In this document: one piece after another, positions 1-8,944 of the stretch
How the letters are laid out: every line of letters starts with the position of its first letter
How positions within the stretch are numbered: the stretch's first letter is position 1
Assembly: GCA_023418755.1 (NCBI GenBank)
Contig: JAEZZE010000195.1
Coordinates: forward strand, 1-39,876
From: Bacillota bacterium
Lineage (GTDB): Bacteria; Bacillota; Bacilli; Paenibacillales; Paenibacillaceae
Direction of reading: 5' to 3'
Length of the DNA: 39,876 bases
The notes under the pieces: generated by a model
The model's input: only the letters and a program-made list of their open reading frames with translations
Told to the model about the DNA's origin: nothing
Database searches by the model: none
Position numbers and translations under genes: made by a program

Positions 1-3
1 CGG

Positions 4-633
4 CTAGGAGGCTAACGCTTCGTTCGTGATTTTCTCGATGTCGATCGGGGAACGCGAGCCTTCGCTAACGAGGTCGGGGAGAATGTTCCGCAGAAAATAG
101 TCGACGCAATGAAGCTTGATTTGCTTGATTTTGATCAAGGCGCTCCGGTACATCGCGACGAATTCCTTTTCCGTGTTGCCCCGCTGCAGTTCCGAGAAGG
201 CTTCGTAGATTTGATCCATTTTGTCGGCGACCTCCAGAATCCGGCCTTCGACCGAGCCGTCTTTGCCTTCGCGCAGCTGTCTGCGGAAAATAGGCTGGAA
301 TTCGGCGGGAATGTGCTCGTCGATGAAGTGGCCGACCATGCCTTTCTCCACCTTCTGGAGCATGGCCCGCAGTTCCAGCGAATAATGCTTCACGGGCGTT
401 TTGATGTCGCCGATGAAAATTTCGCCGTAATCGTGGCTGCTCGTAATTTCGTACAGTTTTTTCCAATCGATGGCGACTCCCTTGCTTTCTTCGATATCCG
501 CCAACGTTTTCGCGTACTGGACGACCTTCCAGGAATGCTCCGATACGCTGTGCTCCTGGAATTTGAACCTTCCCGGGCAGCGGATAATCCGCTCCAGGTC
601 GGTCAACGATTGAAAATAAGCATGAATGCCCAT
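4..633 (-). CDS. YfbR-like HD-domain 5'-deoxynucleotidase
   Basis: This 209-residue protein matches the YfbR family of HD-domain phosphohydrolases, which remove phosphate from deoxynucleoside 5'-monophosphates in the cytoplasm using a divalent metal. The residues that bind metal in the family are visible at nearly the same positions as in E. coli YfbR: His33 (in SEHSW), the His67-Asp68 pair (SSHDYGE) and Asp137 (EVADKMDQ). Arg18 is also present, but the Trp that normally follows it is Cys19. The length is normal for the family. The gene is complete and ends at the left edge of the window. It stands alone, divergent from the region that follows. The fold and metal site are near certain; the exact substrate is inferred from the family. 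Confidence 0.85.
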   Translation of the reverse strand: MGIHAYFQSLTDLERIIRCPGRFKFQEHSVSEHSWKVVQYAKTLADIEESKGVAIDWKKLYEITSSHDYGEIFIGDIKTPVKHYSLELRAMLQKVEKGMVGHFIDEHIPAEFQPIFRRQLREGKDGSVEGRILEVADKMDQIYEAFSELQRGNTEKEFVAMYRSALIKIKQIKLHCVDYFLRNILPDLVSEGSRSPIDIEKITNEALAS

Positions 634-676
634 ATGCGGTCTTCCTCCTTTGTCCGGATGTCAATCGGCTTGCTTT

Positions 677-700
677 ACAATCAGTATACAATCGGATTGT
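677..700. promoter_or_regulatory. ACAATC repeats around a possible -10 of the HD gene
   Basis: ACAATC occurs at 677-682 and again at 688-693, one helical turn apart. The second copy forms a perfect 6-1-6 inverted repeat with GATTGT at 695-700. On the minus strand this reads GATTGT, ATACT, GATTGT, so a TATACT -10-like hexamer (688-683) lies between repeats, about 50 bases before the HD gene's start codon. No good -35 is visible. Role as an operator is inferred. Confidence 0.35.
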
Positions 701-789
701 TAAGGGAGGATTAACTGCGGGCCGGGGCAGGCAAACCATTGCGTTCGCTCAAATTGCAACCCGGCCGCGGAAATGTGCGACGAGAGGTC

Positions 790-1017
790 TTACCTTTGGA
801 AAAACTCGATCCATTCTTTCTCCGGACCTTGAATAAAGAAGTAGCGGTGTCCGTTCGGCAGCGCGGTGATCTCTTCGACCCTCGAACCCGATCGCGGCGG
901 TCAAGCGGAAATCGGCGAACGAAAAAGACGACCCCGGATGGCAGGGATGAGATTCGTCGTAAGCCTCTATTTCCCGCGAACGGACAATTGTACAAGCGCG
1001 ACAAGCCTCTCGGTCAT
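790..1017 (-). pseudogene. Decayed VOC/glyoxalase-family gene
   Basis: Fragments of one protein lie on the minus strand in different frames. The clearest is the C-terminal piece (900 down to 790, stop TAA at 792-790), which contains ITALPNGHRYFFIQGP and ends KEWIEFFQR. This looks like the last strand of vicinal-oxygen-chelate (glyoxalase/bleomycin-resistance type) proteins. A plausible N-terminus, MTERLVALVQLSVRG, begins at 1017 in another frame, and a middle piece containing YDESHPCHPGSSFSF is in a third. The joined pieces give about 75 residues, against roughly 120-130 for an intact VOC domain. Both frameshifts and deletion are therefore needed to explain it. The C-terminal piece is convincing; the other two joins are inferred. 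Confidence 0.5.
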
Positions 1018-1056
1018 AAACTTTAGGAGGACGGATACGAAGGGAGAGGTTGCGAG

Positions 1057-1320
1057 ATGGCACGAATAACCCGTTCGCATGCGCAAAAGCTGATTGGCAA
1101 ACACGTCTACGCGGTTCGAAAGGACGGTTCGGTCGCTTCGGGCAGGCTTGTCCGGATTTCCGGGGACAGGCTCATTCTGGAGCAGCCGCGAGGCAAAAAG
1201 GCCAAAACCCACGCGATTATTCCGCTTGCCTTGTTCGATTTGCTGGCAATAGGCACGGTGGCCGGAGGAGGCTTCGGCTGGGGCGGCTGGGGCAGCGGTT
1301 GGGGAGGGGGTTGGTGGTAA
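1057..1320 (+). CDS. Small protein with Gly/Trp-rich tail
   Basis: This is an 87-residue protein of unknown function. Residues 1-50 form a small basic, beta-rich segment (KLIGKHVYAVRKDGSVASGRLV, given here as the region near residues 11-33). Its alternating pattern suggests a small SH3- or Sm-like barrel, followed by a short hydrophobic helix (IIPLALFDLLAIGTVAGG). The last 20 residues are almost only Gly and Trp with one Phe and one Ser. A ribosome binding site (GGGAGAGG, just upstream) fits the ATG, and a compact hairpin terminator follows directly. Glycine-aromatic tails occur in surface and spore-coat proteins of Bacillales, but no such role can be shown here. It is probably a real gene because the start, codon use and terminator agree. 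Confidence 0.6.
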   Translation: MARITRSHAQKLIGKHVYAVRKDGSVASGRLVRISGDRLILEQPRGKKAKTHAIIPLALFDLLAIGTVAGGGFGWGGWGSGWGGGWW

Positions 1321-1321
1321 C

Positions 1322-1345
1322 GCCGGCCTCGCCCCCCGGCTTTTA
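1322..1345 (+). terminator. Terminator after the Gly/Trp-tailed gene
   Basis: GCCGG (1322-1326) pairs with CCGGC (1336-1340), followed by TTTT. It overlaps the last codons of the convergent GNAT gene. Confidence 0.5.
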
Positions 1346-1801
1346 CCGAAAGGCTTGATTGTATAATGGCTTGGAGAGCTCGACGATCTCCAGAGACGGG
1401 ATGGCATGGACCGGCTCGTAGCCCAATCGGTTATAAAATCGCAATGCCCGGTAATTGAGAGCGTCCACGAATACATGGGATACGGTGCAGCCCCGGCTCC
1501 GGCCGTAATCCTCGGCGCGGCGCATAAGGGCGGTTCCGAGCTTTTTGTTCTGGTGCCGGGAGTCTACGGCCAGCAGATCGATGAACAGCTTAGGATGACG
1601 GAATTCCATATGGAGAAAGCCGATCGGCGGACTGCGTTCCGTTCTCGCCGCGACGAGCGTGGCTCCTTTGCGCAGACGCCGGACGATATCGGCGTGCAGC
1701 CTACCGTCTCTGGGGTGCTGCCAGGGGGAGATCGGAACCAGCTGCGTGCGGACGAGTTCTACGATGGCTTTATCGTCGCGATTTCTTTTCCAACGGATCA
1801 A
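1343..1801 (-). CDS. GNAT family N-acetyltransferase
   Basis: This 152-residue protein has the GNAT fold that transfers an acetyl group from acetyl-CoA to an amine. The central strand and CoA loop are seen around residues 72-95: FIDLLAVDSRHQNKKLGTAL, where the usual Q/RxxGxG/A motif appears as Q-N-K-K-L-G-T-A. This is followed by the helix LMRRAEDYGRSRG. The C-terminal part (FVDALNYRALRFYNRLGYEPV) carries the N..A..FY..LGF signature common to the family. Codon context and length are normal. The acceptor cannot be told from sequence. It is monocistronic, convergent with the small gene on its left and divergent from the ilv T-box region. Confidence 0.85.
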   Translation of the reverse strand: MIRWKRNRDDKAIVELVRTQLVPISPWQHPRDGRLHADIVRRLRKGATLVAARTERSPPIGFLHMEFRHPKLFIDLLAVDSRHQNKKLGTALMRRAEDYGRSRGCTVSHVFVDALNYRALRFYNRLGYEPVHAIPSLEIVELSKPLYNQAFR

Positions 1802-1915
1802 CGGCCATTCCTCCTTGTCACTATTAACGGAAATCCCGATATCCGGGCAGGACGGCGCAATGGGGTTTTATAACGTATGAACAAGTCGTTCCATACGGAA
1901 CGGCGAAGATGTGTA

Positions 1916-1944
1916 TTGACGAATGGCTCGGAGGAGAATATAAT
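1916..1944 (+). promoter_or_regulatory. Promoter of the ilv operon
   Basis: TTGACG (1916-1921), a 17-base spacer and TATAAT (1939-1944) make a near-consensus sigma-A promoter. The transcript should begin near 1951, just ahead of the T-box leader. Confidence 0.85.
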
Positions 1945-1950
1945 AAATGC

Positions 1951-2276
1951 TAAATCGACTGAACATTCAATAGCCGTGATGAGGAAAAAGCGATAGGGCT
2001 CTTAAGCTCAGAGAGCGTCGGGTTGGCTGAGACCGATGCCTTAATCCCTGTTAGCGAAGTCTCCTCGGAGCTGTTCCCCTGAACCGCCGCAAGGCTCATT
2101 AGGGAGAATCGGATTGGCGCACGTTATTGCGCTTGGAGTACGTAAGGCGGCACGATTCGCCTCGTACTTTATAAGGCCGTCATCGCGAGGTGAGCGGCAA
2201 ACTCGGGTGGTACCGCGGAAGCTATTAGCCTTTCGTCCCTAGACGCCATATTGGCGTCGGGGCGAAGGGCTTTTTT
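1951..2276 (+). ncRNA. T-box leader of ilvBNC (branched-chain amino acid)
   Basis: This is a T-box riboswitch, which senses uncharged tRNA and decides between termination and read-through. Visible parts are the stem I AG-bulge and distal loop region (AGAGAG with GGGTTGGCTGAGACC, about 2012-2038), the specifier strand GAAGTCTCCTCGGAGC (2056-2071), and the T-box proper TGGTACCGCG (2208-2217). The terminator hairpin pairs 2229-2247 with 2253-2269 and ends in TTTTTT (2271-2276). The most likely specifier codon is CTC for leucine (2061-2063). GTC for valine (2059-2061) overlaps it and cannot be excluded by eye. Either fits control of branched-chain synthesis. The leader directly precedes ilvB. Confidence 0.92.
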
Positions 2277-2300
2277 GATTCGTTGAAAGGAGGAAAAAAG

Positions 2301-4042
2301 ATGAGCGCACAGGGAACTACCATCAAATCCAAAGAAGAATTGATCGCAAAATGGAGCAAGCCGGAAGTGATCTCCGGGTCGGAAATGCTGCTTCGCAGTC
2401 TGTTACTGGAGGGTGCGGAGTGCGTCTTCGGTTATCCGGGCGGCGCGGTGCTCTACATCTATGACGCCATGCACGGCTTTGACGACTTCAAGCACTTGTT
2501 GACGAGACACGAGCAGGGCGCCATTCACGCGGCCGACGGCTATGCCCGTTCCACCGGCAAAGTCGGCGTCTGCATCGCGACTTCGGGTCCGGGGGCGACG
2601 AATCTGGTCACGGGCATCGCGACCGCGTACATGGATTCGGTGCCGCTGGTCGTCATTACGGGCAACGTCGCGACGCATCTGATCGGAACGGATGCGTTCC
2701 AGGAAGCCGATATCGTCGGCATCACGATGCCGATCACGAAGCACAGCTACCTGGTGCGCAAGGCGGAGGATCTGCCGCGCATCATACACGAAGCTTTCCA
2801 TATCGCCAACAGCGGGCGCAAAGGTCCGGTGCTCATCGATATTCCGAAGGACGTATCGGCGCAGAAGACGCTGTTCCAGCCGGTATCCGACGTGCAGCTT
2901 AGGGGCTACAACCCGACGGTCCAGCCGAATAAAAACCAGTTGGACAAAATGATTCGCGCCATCGAAGACGCGGAGAAGCCGGTCATTCTCGCGGGCGGCG
3001 GAGTCGTCTACTCCGGAGCGCACGAGGAGCTGTACGAGTTCGTAACGAAGGCGGGCATTCCGACGACGACGACGCTGCTCGGCCTCGGCGGCTTCCCCAG
3101 CGGCAACGAACTGCACATGGGCATGCCCGGAATGCACGGCACCTGGACCGCGAACATGGCGATCCAGTCGGCGGATCTGCTGATCAATATCGGCGCCCGC
3201 TTCGACGATCGCGTCACGGGCAAGCTGGCGGGCTTTGCGCCGAAAGCGAAAATCGTTCATATCGACATCGATCCGGCGGAGATCGGCAAGAACGTTCCGA
3301 CGGATATTCCGATCGTGGGCGACGTCAAAGCGGTCCTGCAGCAAGCCAACGCCCTCGTCAAGCCGGCGGCCAAAGCGGACGCCTGGCGCAAACAGATTCA
3401 GGAATGGAAAGCGGCCAAACCGTACTCCTTCATCGATTCCGACACGGAGCTGAAGCCGCAGTGGGTCATCTCGATGATTCACGAGACGACGAACGGGGAC
3501 GCGATCGTGACGACGGACGTCGGACAGCATCAGATGTGGGCGGCGCAATATTATCCGTTCAACCGTCCGCGTTCCTGGGTCACTTCCGGCGGCTTGGGAA
3601 CGATGGGCTTCGGCTTCCCGTCGGCGATCGGCGCCCAGATGGGCAATCCGGACAGGACGGTCGTCTCGATCAACGGCGACGGCGGCATGCAGATGTGCGC
3701 CCAGGAACTGGCGATTTGCGCGATCAACAACATTCCGGTCAAGGTCGTCATTATAAACAACCAGGTGCTCGGAATGGTCCGCCAGTGGCAGGAGCTTATT
3801 CACGAGAACCGTTTCAGCCATATCGACCTGGCCGGCAGCCCGGATTTCGTCAAGCTGGCCGAAGCGTACGGAGTGAAGGGCTATCGCGCTTCCAACAAAG
3901 ACGACGCCCTTCGCGTATGGAAGGAAGCGCTCGAGCATCCGGGTCCCGCGGTCGTGGAGTTCGTCGTCCGCAGGAACGAAAACGTCTATCCGATGGTTAC
4001 ACAAGGTAGCACGATCGACCAGATGATCATGGGGGATGCCGA

Positions 4043-4046
<4 letters not shown>
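2301..4046 (+). CDS. ilvB: Acetolactate synthase, large (catalytic) subunit
   Basis: IlvB condenses two pyruvates to acetolactate, or pyruvate with 2-oxobutyrate to acetohydroxybutyrate, the first shared step of valine, leucine and isoleucine synthesis. The 581-residue protein has the three-domain ThDP-enzyme layout. The catalytic Glu is at about residue 71 ([14 protein letters not shown]). The central FAD-binding domain follows. The ThDP-Mg motif runs from GDGGMQ near residue 459 to [10 protein letters not shown] chose the ATG at 2301 because AAAGGAGG lies at 2286-2293; an in-frame TTG at 2283 would put the ribosome binding site inside the gene. It overlaps ilvN by ATGA and is controlled by the T-box before it. 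Confidence 0.97.
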
Positions 4047-5675
<1,629 letters not shown>

Positions 5676-5700
5676 GAGCCGCCCCGCGCGGATACGAAAA

Positions 5701-5732
5701 CCCGGCAACGGCATAGCGCTGCCGGGTTTTTT
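5701..5732 (+). terminator. Terminator after ilvC
   Basis: CCCGGCA (5701-5707) pairs with TGCCGGG (5720-5726), followed by TTTTTT (5727-5732). It separates ilvBNC from leuA. Confidence 0.85.
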
Positions 5733-5733
5733 G

Positions 5734-5762
5734 TTAAATAACGACAACCGGTATGCTATAAT
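5734..5762 (+). promoter_or_regulatory. Promoter of leuA (extended -10)
   Basis: TATAAT at 5757-5762 is preceded by TGC, an extended -10 (TGnTATAAT). The -35 position at 17 bases (TTAAAT, 5734-5739) is weak. Being placed after the ilvC terminator, it should drive leuA and the aminotransferase gene independently of the T-box. Confidence 0.65.
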
Positions 5763-5785
5763 CTGAAGATAGCTTAGATTGCTTC

Positions 5786-5810
5786 AGGAGGTGCGGGTAA
5801 TTCCCCCGAC
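5786..5810 (+). promoter_or_regulatory. Distant leuA ribosome binding site with intervening hairpin
   Basis: AGGAGG (5786-5791) lies 19 bases before the leuA ATG, too far for normal initiation. Between them CGGG (5794-5797) can pair with CCCG (5805-5808), flanked by GT/AC. Folding would bring the site to about 4-5 bases from the start codon. No closer site exists. Confidence 0.5.
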
Positions 5811-7361
5811 ATGAGAAAAATTTATATTTTCGACACGACGCTTCGCGATGGTGAACAGTCGCCGGGCGTAAACTTGAACACGCAGGAGAAGGTCGAGATC
5901 GCGCTGCAGCTCGAGAAACTGGGCGTGGATCGCATCGAAGCGGGCTTCCCGGCGGCATCCCCCGGGGACCTGGCGGCGGTTAACGCCGTGGCGAAGGCGG
6001 TCAAGAACGCCACCGTCATCGGTCTGGCCCGTTCTCGGGAGCAAGATATCGACGCGGTAAAGGAATCGCTTAAGGGCGCGGAGGATCCCGGCATCCATCT
6101 GTTCCTCGCCACTTCTCCGATTCACCGCCAGCATAAGCTGCGGATGGATAAGGACCAGGTGCTGGAGACGGCGGACAAGGCGATTCGTTACGCCAAGCAA
6201 TACTTCGATAAAATCGAGTTTTCCCCCGAGGATGCGGGACGAACCGAACTGGACTACCTGTGCCAGGTGACGGAGATGGCGATTAACGCCGGAGCGACGG
6301 TCGTAAACATTCCGGATACGGTCGGCTACATGACGCCGCAGGAGTTCGGGAACATCTTCAAGGTGCTGAAGGAAAAGGTGCCGGGCATCGAGCGGATTCA
6401 ATTATCCGCGCATTGCCATGACGATCTCGGCATGGCCACGGCGAACGCGCTGGCCGCGATTCTGAACGGAGCCGACCAAGTGGAAGGCACGATCAACGGG
6501 ATCGGAGAACGTGCGGGCAATACTTCCCTGGAGGAAGTCGCACTGACGCTGGCGACGCGCGCGGAATTTTTCCAAGCGACGACGACGCTGAATCTGAAGG
6601 AGATCGCCCGCACGAGTCGCCTGGTCAGCAAGCTGACCGGCATGGTCGTGCCCGGGAACAAGGCTATCGTCGGTGCGAACGCTTTCGCCCACGAGTCCGG
6701 AATCCACCAGGACGGCGTGCTGAAGGAGAAGACGACGTACGAGATCATCTCCCCGGAGACGATCGGCCTGCGGGACAGCAAGCTCGTGCTCGGCAAGCAC
6801 TCCGGCCGCCACGCGTTTCGCGAGAAGCTGATCGATCTCGGCTACGAGCAGCTGACGGAGGACCAAGTGAACGCTGCGTTCGGCAAGTTCAAGGACCTCG
6901 CGGACCGCAAGAAGAACGTCAGCGACGAGGACATTCGCGCGCTGCTGGAAGAGAAGCTCGTCGAGACGCCGGAAGTGTTCGCGCTTGAGAAGCTGGTCGT
7001 GGCCTTCGACAGCCACGCGACTCCGACGGCGGCGGTTACGCTGAAGACGCTGAAGGGCATCTTGAACAAGGAGTCCGGGGGCAACGGTTCCGTCGACGCG
7101 ATCTATCAGGCGATCGACGCTCTGACCGGCGAGACGGTCGAGCTGGACGACTATACGATCAAGTCGGTAACCGACGGAACCGACGCGCTCGGCGAAGTCC
7201 ACGTCGTGCTGAAGCAAGGGGATCTCTCCGCGCAGGGGCGCGGCGTCAGCACCGACATTCTCGAGGCAAGCGCGCGGGCTTACGTGGACGCGCTCAACAG
7301 GCTCGTCGACAAACGCAACGCGCCCGCTCGCAACAAGCGCGACAACGTCACTCTGATCTAA
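5811..7361 (+). CDS. leuA: 2-isopropylmalate synthase
   Basis: LeuA condenses acetyl-CoA with 2-oxoisovalerate to 2-isopropylmalate, the committed step of leucine synthesis. The 516-residue protein shows the HMGL-like TIM barrel with DTTLRDGEQSPG at residues 8-19 and the metal ligands His201 and His203 (HCHDDLGMA). The GNKAIVGANAFAHESGIHQDG segment, near residue 285, is in the subdomain region. A C-terminal LeuA dimer domain (about residues 385-505) binds leucine in the family, so feedback inhibition is likely. The ATG at 5811 matches the conserved N-terminus. It has its own extended -10 promoter, and the ribosome binding site is unusually far away. The aminotransferase gene follows after 19 bases. 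Confidence 0.96.
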   Translation: MRKIYIFDTTLRDGEQSPGVNLNTQEKVEIALQLEKLGVDRIEAGFPAASPGDLAAVNAVAKAVKNATVIGLARSREQDIDAVKESLKGAEDPGIHLFLATSPIHRQHKLRMDKDQVLETADKAIRYAKQYFDKIEFSPEDAGRTELDYLCQVTEMAINAGATVVNIPDTVGYMTPQEFGNIFKVLKEKVPGIERIQLSAHCHDDLGMATANALAAILNGADQVEGTINGIGERAGNTSLEEVALTLATRAEFFQATTTLNLKEIARTSRLVSKLTGMVVPGNKAIVGANAFAHESGIHQDGVLKEKTTYEIISPETIGLRDSKLVLGKHSGRHAFREKLIDLGYEQLTEDQVNAAFGKFKDLADRKKNVSDEDIRALLEEKLVETPEVFALEKLVVAFDSHATPTAAVTLKTLKGILNKESGGNGSVDAIYQAIDALTGETVELDDYTIKSVTDGTDALGEVHVVLKQGDLSAQGRGVSTDILEASARAYVDALNRLVDKRNAPARNKRDNVTLI

Positions 7362-7380
7362 CAGAAATGGGGAGCTTCGG

Positions 7381-8577
7381 ATGAACTATCGATATTCCGC
7401 AAGGCTGGACTCGTTCTCCTCGTCGGCGGTTCGGGAAATTTTGAAGCTGACGCAGAGAAAATCGATTATTTCCTTCGCGGGCGGCTTGCCCGCGGAGGAG
7501 CATTTTCCGGTCGCGGCGATCGGGGAAGCGTTCGACCGGGTGCTGGCGGCGGGCAACAAGGCGCTGCAGTACGGGTTGACGGAAGGCTTTCTCCCGTTGC
7601 GCGAAAGCATTTGCAAGTGGATGGCGCCCAAGGGCGTAACGATTACTCCGGACGATCTGCTCATTACGACCGGCTCGCAGCAGGCGATCGACTTGTTGAC
7701 GCGGATTTACATCGATCCGGGCGACGTCATTCTGGTCGAGAAGCCGACATACCTGTCGGCGCTGCAAGTATTCCGCTCTTACGGCGCGGAGCTTGTCTCC
7801 GTCGAGACCGACGAGGACGGAATGGTGCTCGAGGACTTGGAGGCCAAGCTCAAGCAATACCGCCCGAAGCTGGTCTATGTTATCCCGACGTTTTCCAACC
7901 CGACGGGCAAGGCTTGGAGCCTGGAGCGGCGCAAGGGCGTTCTGGAGCTGTGCCGCGCAAGCGACGCGCTTATTCTCGAGGACGATCCGTACGGCGAGCT
8001 GAAATTCGGCGACGCGTCCGTGTCGTATCCTTCCCTGTTTTCGCTGGATCGGCATCCGCAAAGGTCGTGCGTCGTCTATACGAGCACGTTCTCGAAGACG
8101 GTCGCTCCGGCGCTTCGCACGGGCTGGGTGATGGCCGATCCCGAGGTGATCCGCCATATGGCCCGCGCCAAGCAGGCCGCGGACTTGCATTCGAGCTCGC
8201 TCGACCAGCAGGCGCTGCATCAGCTGATCGAGCACTTCGATCTGGCGGGCCACATCGAGTTCGTACGGAAGGAGTACGAGGCCCGCATGCGCCAGATGGC
8301 CGAGCTGCTCTCGCAGCAGCAGTGGCCGGGCGTATCGTGGAACGAGCCAAAGGGCGGCATGTTCTTCTGGCTGACGCTGCCTGAGTCGGTGGATACCGCG
8401 GAGCTGCTGAAGACGGCCGTCGACCTGGGCGTGGCGTTCGTGCCGGGCGTCTCCTTCTTCGCGGACGGCTCGGGCCGCAACACGATGCGCCTTAACTTCA
8501 CGCACAACGACTTCGAGGGCACCGTCGCCGGCATGAAGCGCCTTAACCAAGCGATGGAGAGCGTTCTTGTGAAGTAA
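7381..8577 (+). CDS. PLP-dependent class I/II aminotransferase
   Basis: This 398-residue protein is a fold-type I pyridoxal-phosphate aminotransferase of the group that includes MocR-type domains and 2-aminoadipate transaminase (LysN-like). The PLP lysine is Lys239 in STFSKTVAPALRTGW. The cofactor-anchoring segments TTGSQQAIDLL, IPTFSNPTGK and the Asp of LEDDPYGEL are all present. The N-terminus (ISFAGGLPAEEHFP) is typical of this group and there is no GntR helix-turn-helix. It lies between leuA and leuB, so the simplest reading is a transaminase for branched-chain or related 2-oxo acids. That substrate is inferred only from position; aromatic or 2-aminoadipate activity is equally compatible with the fold. 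Confidence 0.88.
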   Translation: MNYRYSARLDSFSSSAVREILKLTQRKSIISFAGGLPAEEHFPVAAIGEAFDRVLAAGNKALQYGLTEGFLPLRESICKWMAPKGVTITPDDLLITTGSQQAIDLLTRIYIDPGDVILVEKPTYLSALQVFRSYGAELVSVETDEDGMVLEDLEAKLKQYRPKLVYVIPTFSNPTGKAWSLERRKGVLELCRASDALILEDDPYGELKFGDASVSYPSLFSLDRHPQRSCVVYTSTFSKTVAPALRTGWVMADPEVIRHMARAKQAADLHSSSLDQQALHQLIEHFDLAGHIEFVRKEYEARMRQMAELLSQQQWPGVSWNEPKGGMFFWLTLPESVDTAELLKTAVDLGVAFVPGVSFFADGSGRNTMRLNFTHNDFEGTVAGMKRLNQAMESVLVK

Positions 8578-8884
8578 AGCAACGGGGATTTAAGGGTTGA
8601 GCGGGGGAGCCTCCTTGCTCAGCCCTTTGCTTGGTTTGTTTGCTCCCTTTTCTCGGTATCCCTTCGGCTCAGGAGCGGCGCCCAGGCCAAGAAAGCGCCC
8701 CGGCGGGCTCCGATGGGCAGCGCCAAGGCCAGGAAGTGCCCCAGCGAGCTTGGATGGGCTCCGCTAAGCACTGGAGGGCCGGGGGAGTCGCTAGCCTGGC
8801 AGCGATGCGGCCAAAGTCGGTCGCATAGGCAATGCCTATAGAAACGATAGTTATTATATATTTTCATTCAAGGGCGAAGTGTAC
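8578..8884. other. Intergenic stretch between aminotransferase gene and leuB
   Basis: No gene with a convincing start is seen in these 307 bases. The first part (8603-8637) has self-complementary segments (GGGTTGAGC.. / GCTCAGCCC) that may terminate the upstream unit, although the T run is poor. The middle holds an imperfect 40-base tandem repeat (listed separately). The end is AT-rich (8847-8866), unlike the GC-rich surroundings, and leads into the leuB promoter. Confidence 0.5.
8678..8759. repeat. Imperfect tandem duplication of about 40 bases
   Basis: 8678-8718 and 8720-8759 are two copies of a GC-rich unit, beginning GCGCCCAGGCCAAGAAAGCG and GCGCCAAGGCCAGGAAGTGC respectively, both ending in GATGGGC. 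They agree at roughly four of five positions with one single-base gap. No coding role is evident. Confidence 0.6.
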
Positions 8885-8907
8885 TACAATTGAGAGAAAG
8901 TCTCAAT
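8885..8907 (+). promoter_or_regulatory. Candidate leuB -10 with overlapping inverted repeat
   Basis: TACAAT (8885-8890) is a fair -10; the -35 at 17 bases (TTTCAT, 8862-8867) is weak. ATTGAGA (8889-8895), five bases, then TCTCAAT (8901-8907) form a perfect 7-base inverted repeat over the expected start of transcription. It could act as an operator or as a 5' stem. Confidence 0.45.
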
Positions 8908-8944
8908 GGACAATAATAACCTACAGGTGGAGTGGATACGACAG

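Noticed and set aside
2403..4004. Long open frame (533 codons) on the minus strand of ilvB
   Set aside because: It is the complementary shadow of a strongly conserved GC-rich gene; its product is Arg/Asp/Val-rich low complexity with no family features.
8888..8902. CodY-like box at the leuB promoter
   Set aside because: Only about 10 of 15 positions match AATTTTCWGAAAATT, which is too weak in this setting; the perfect inverted repeat there is a better description.
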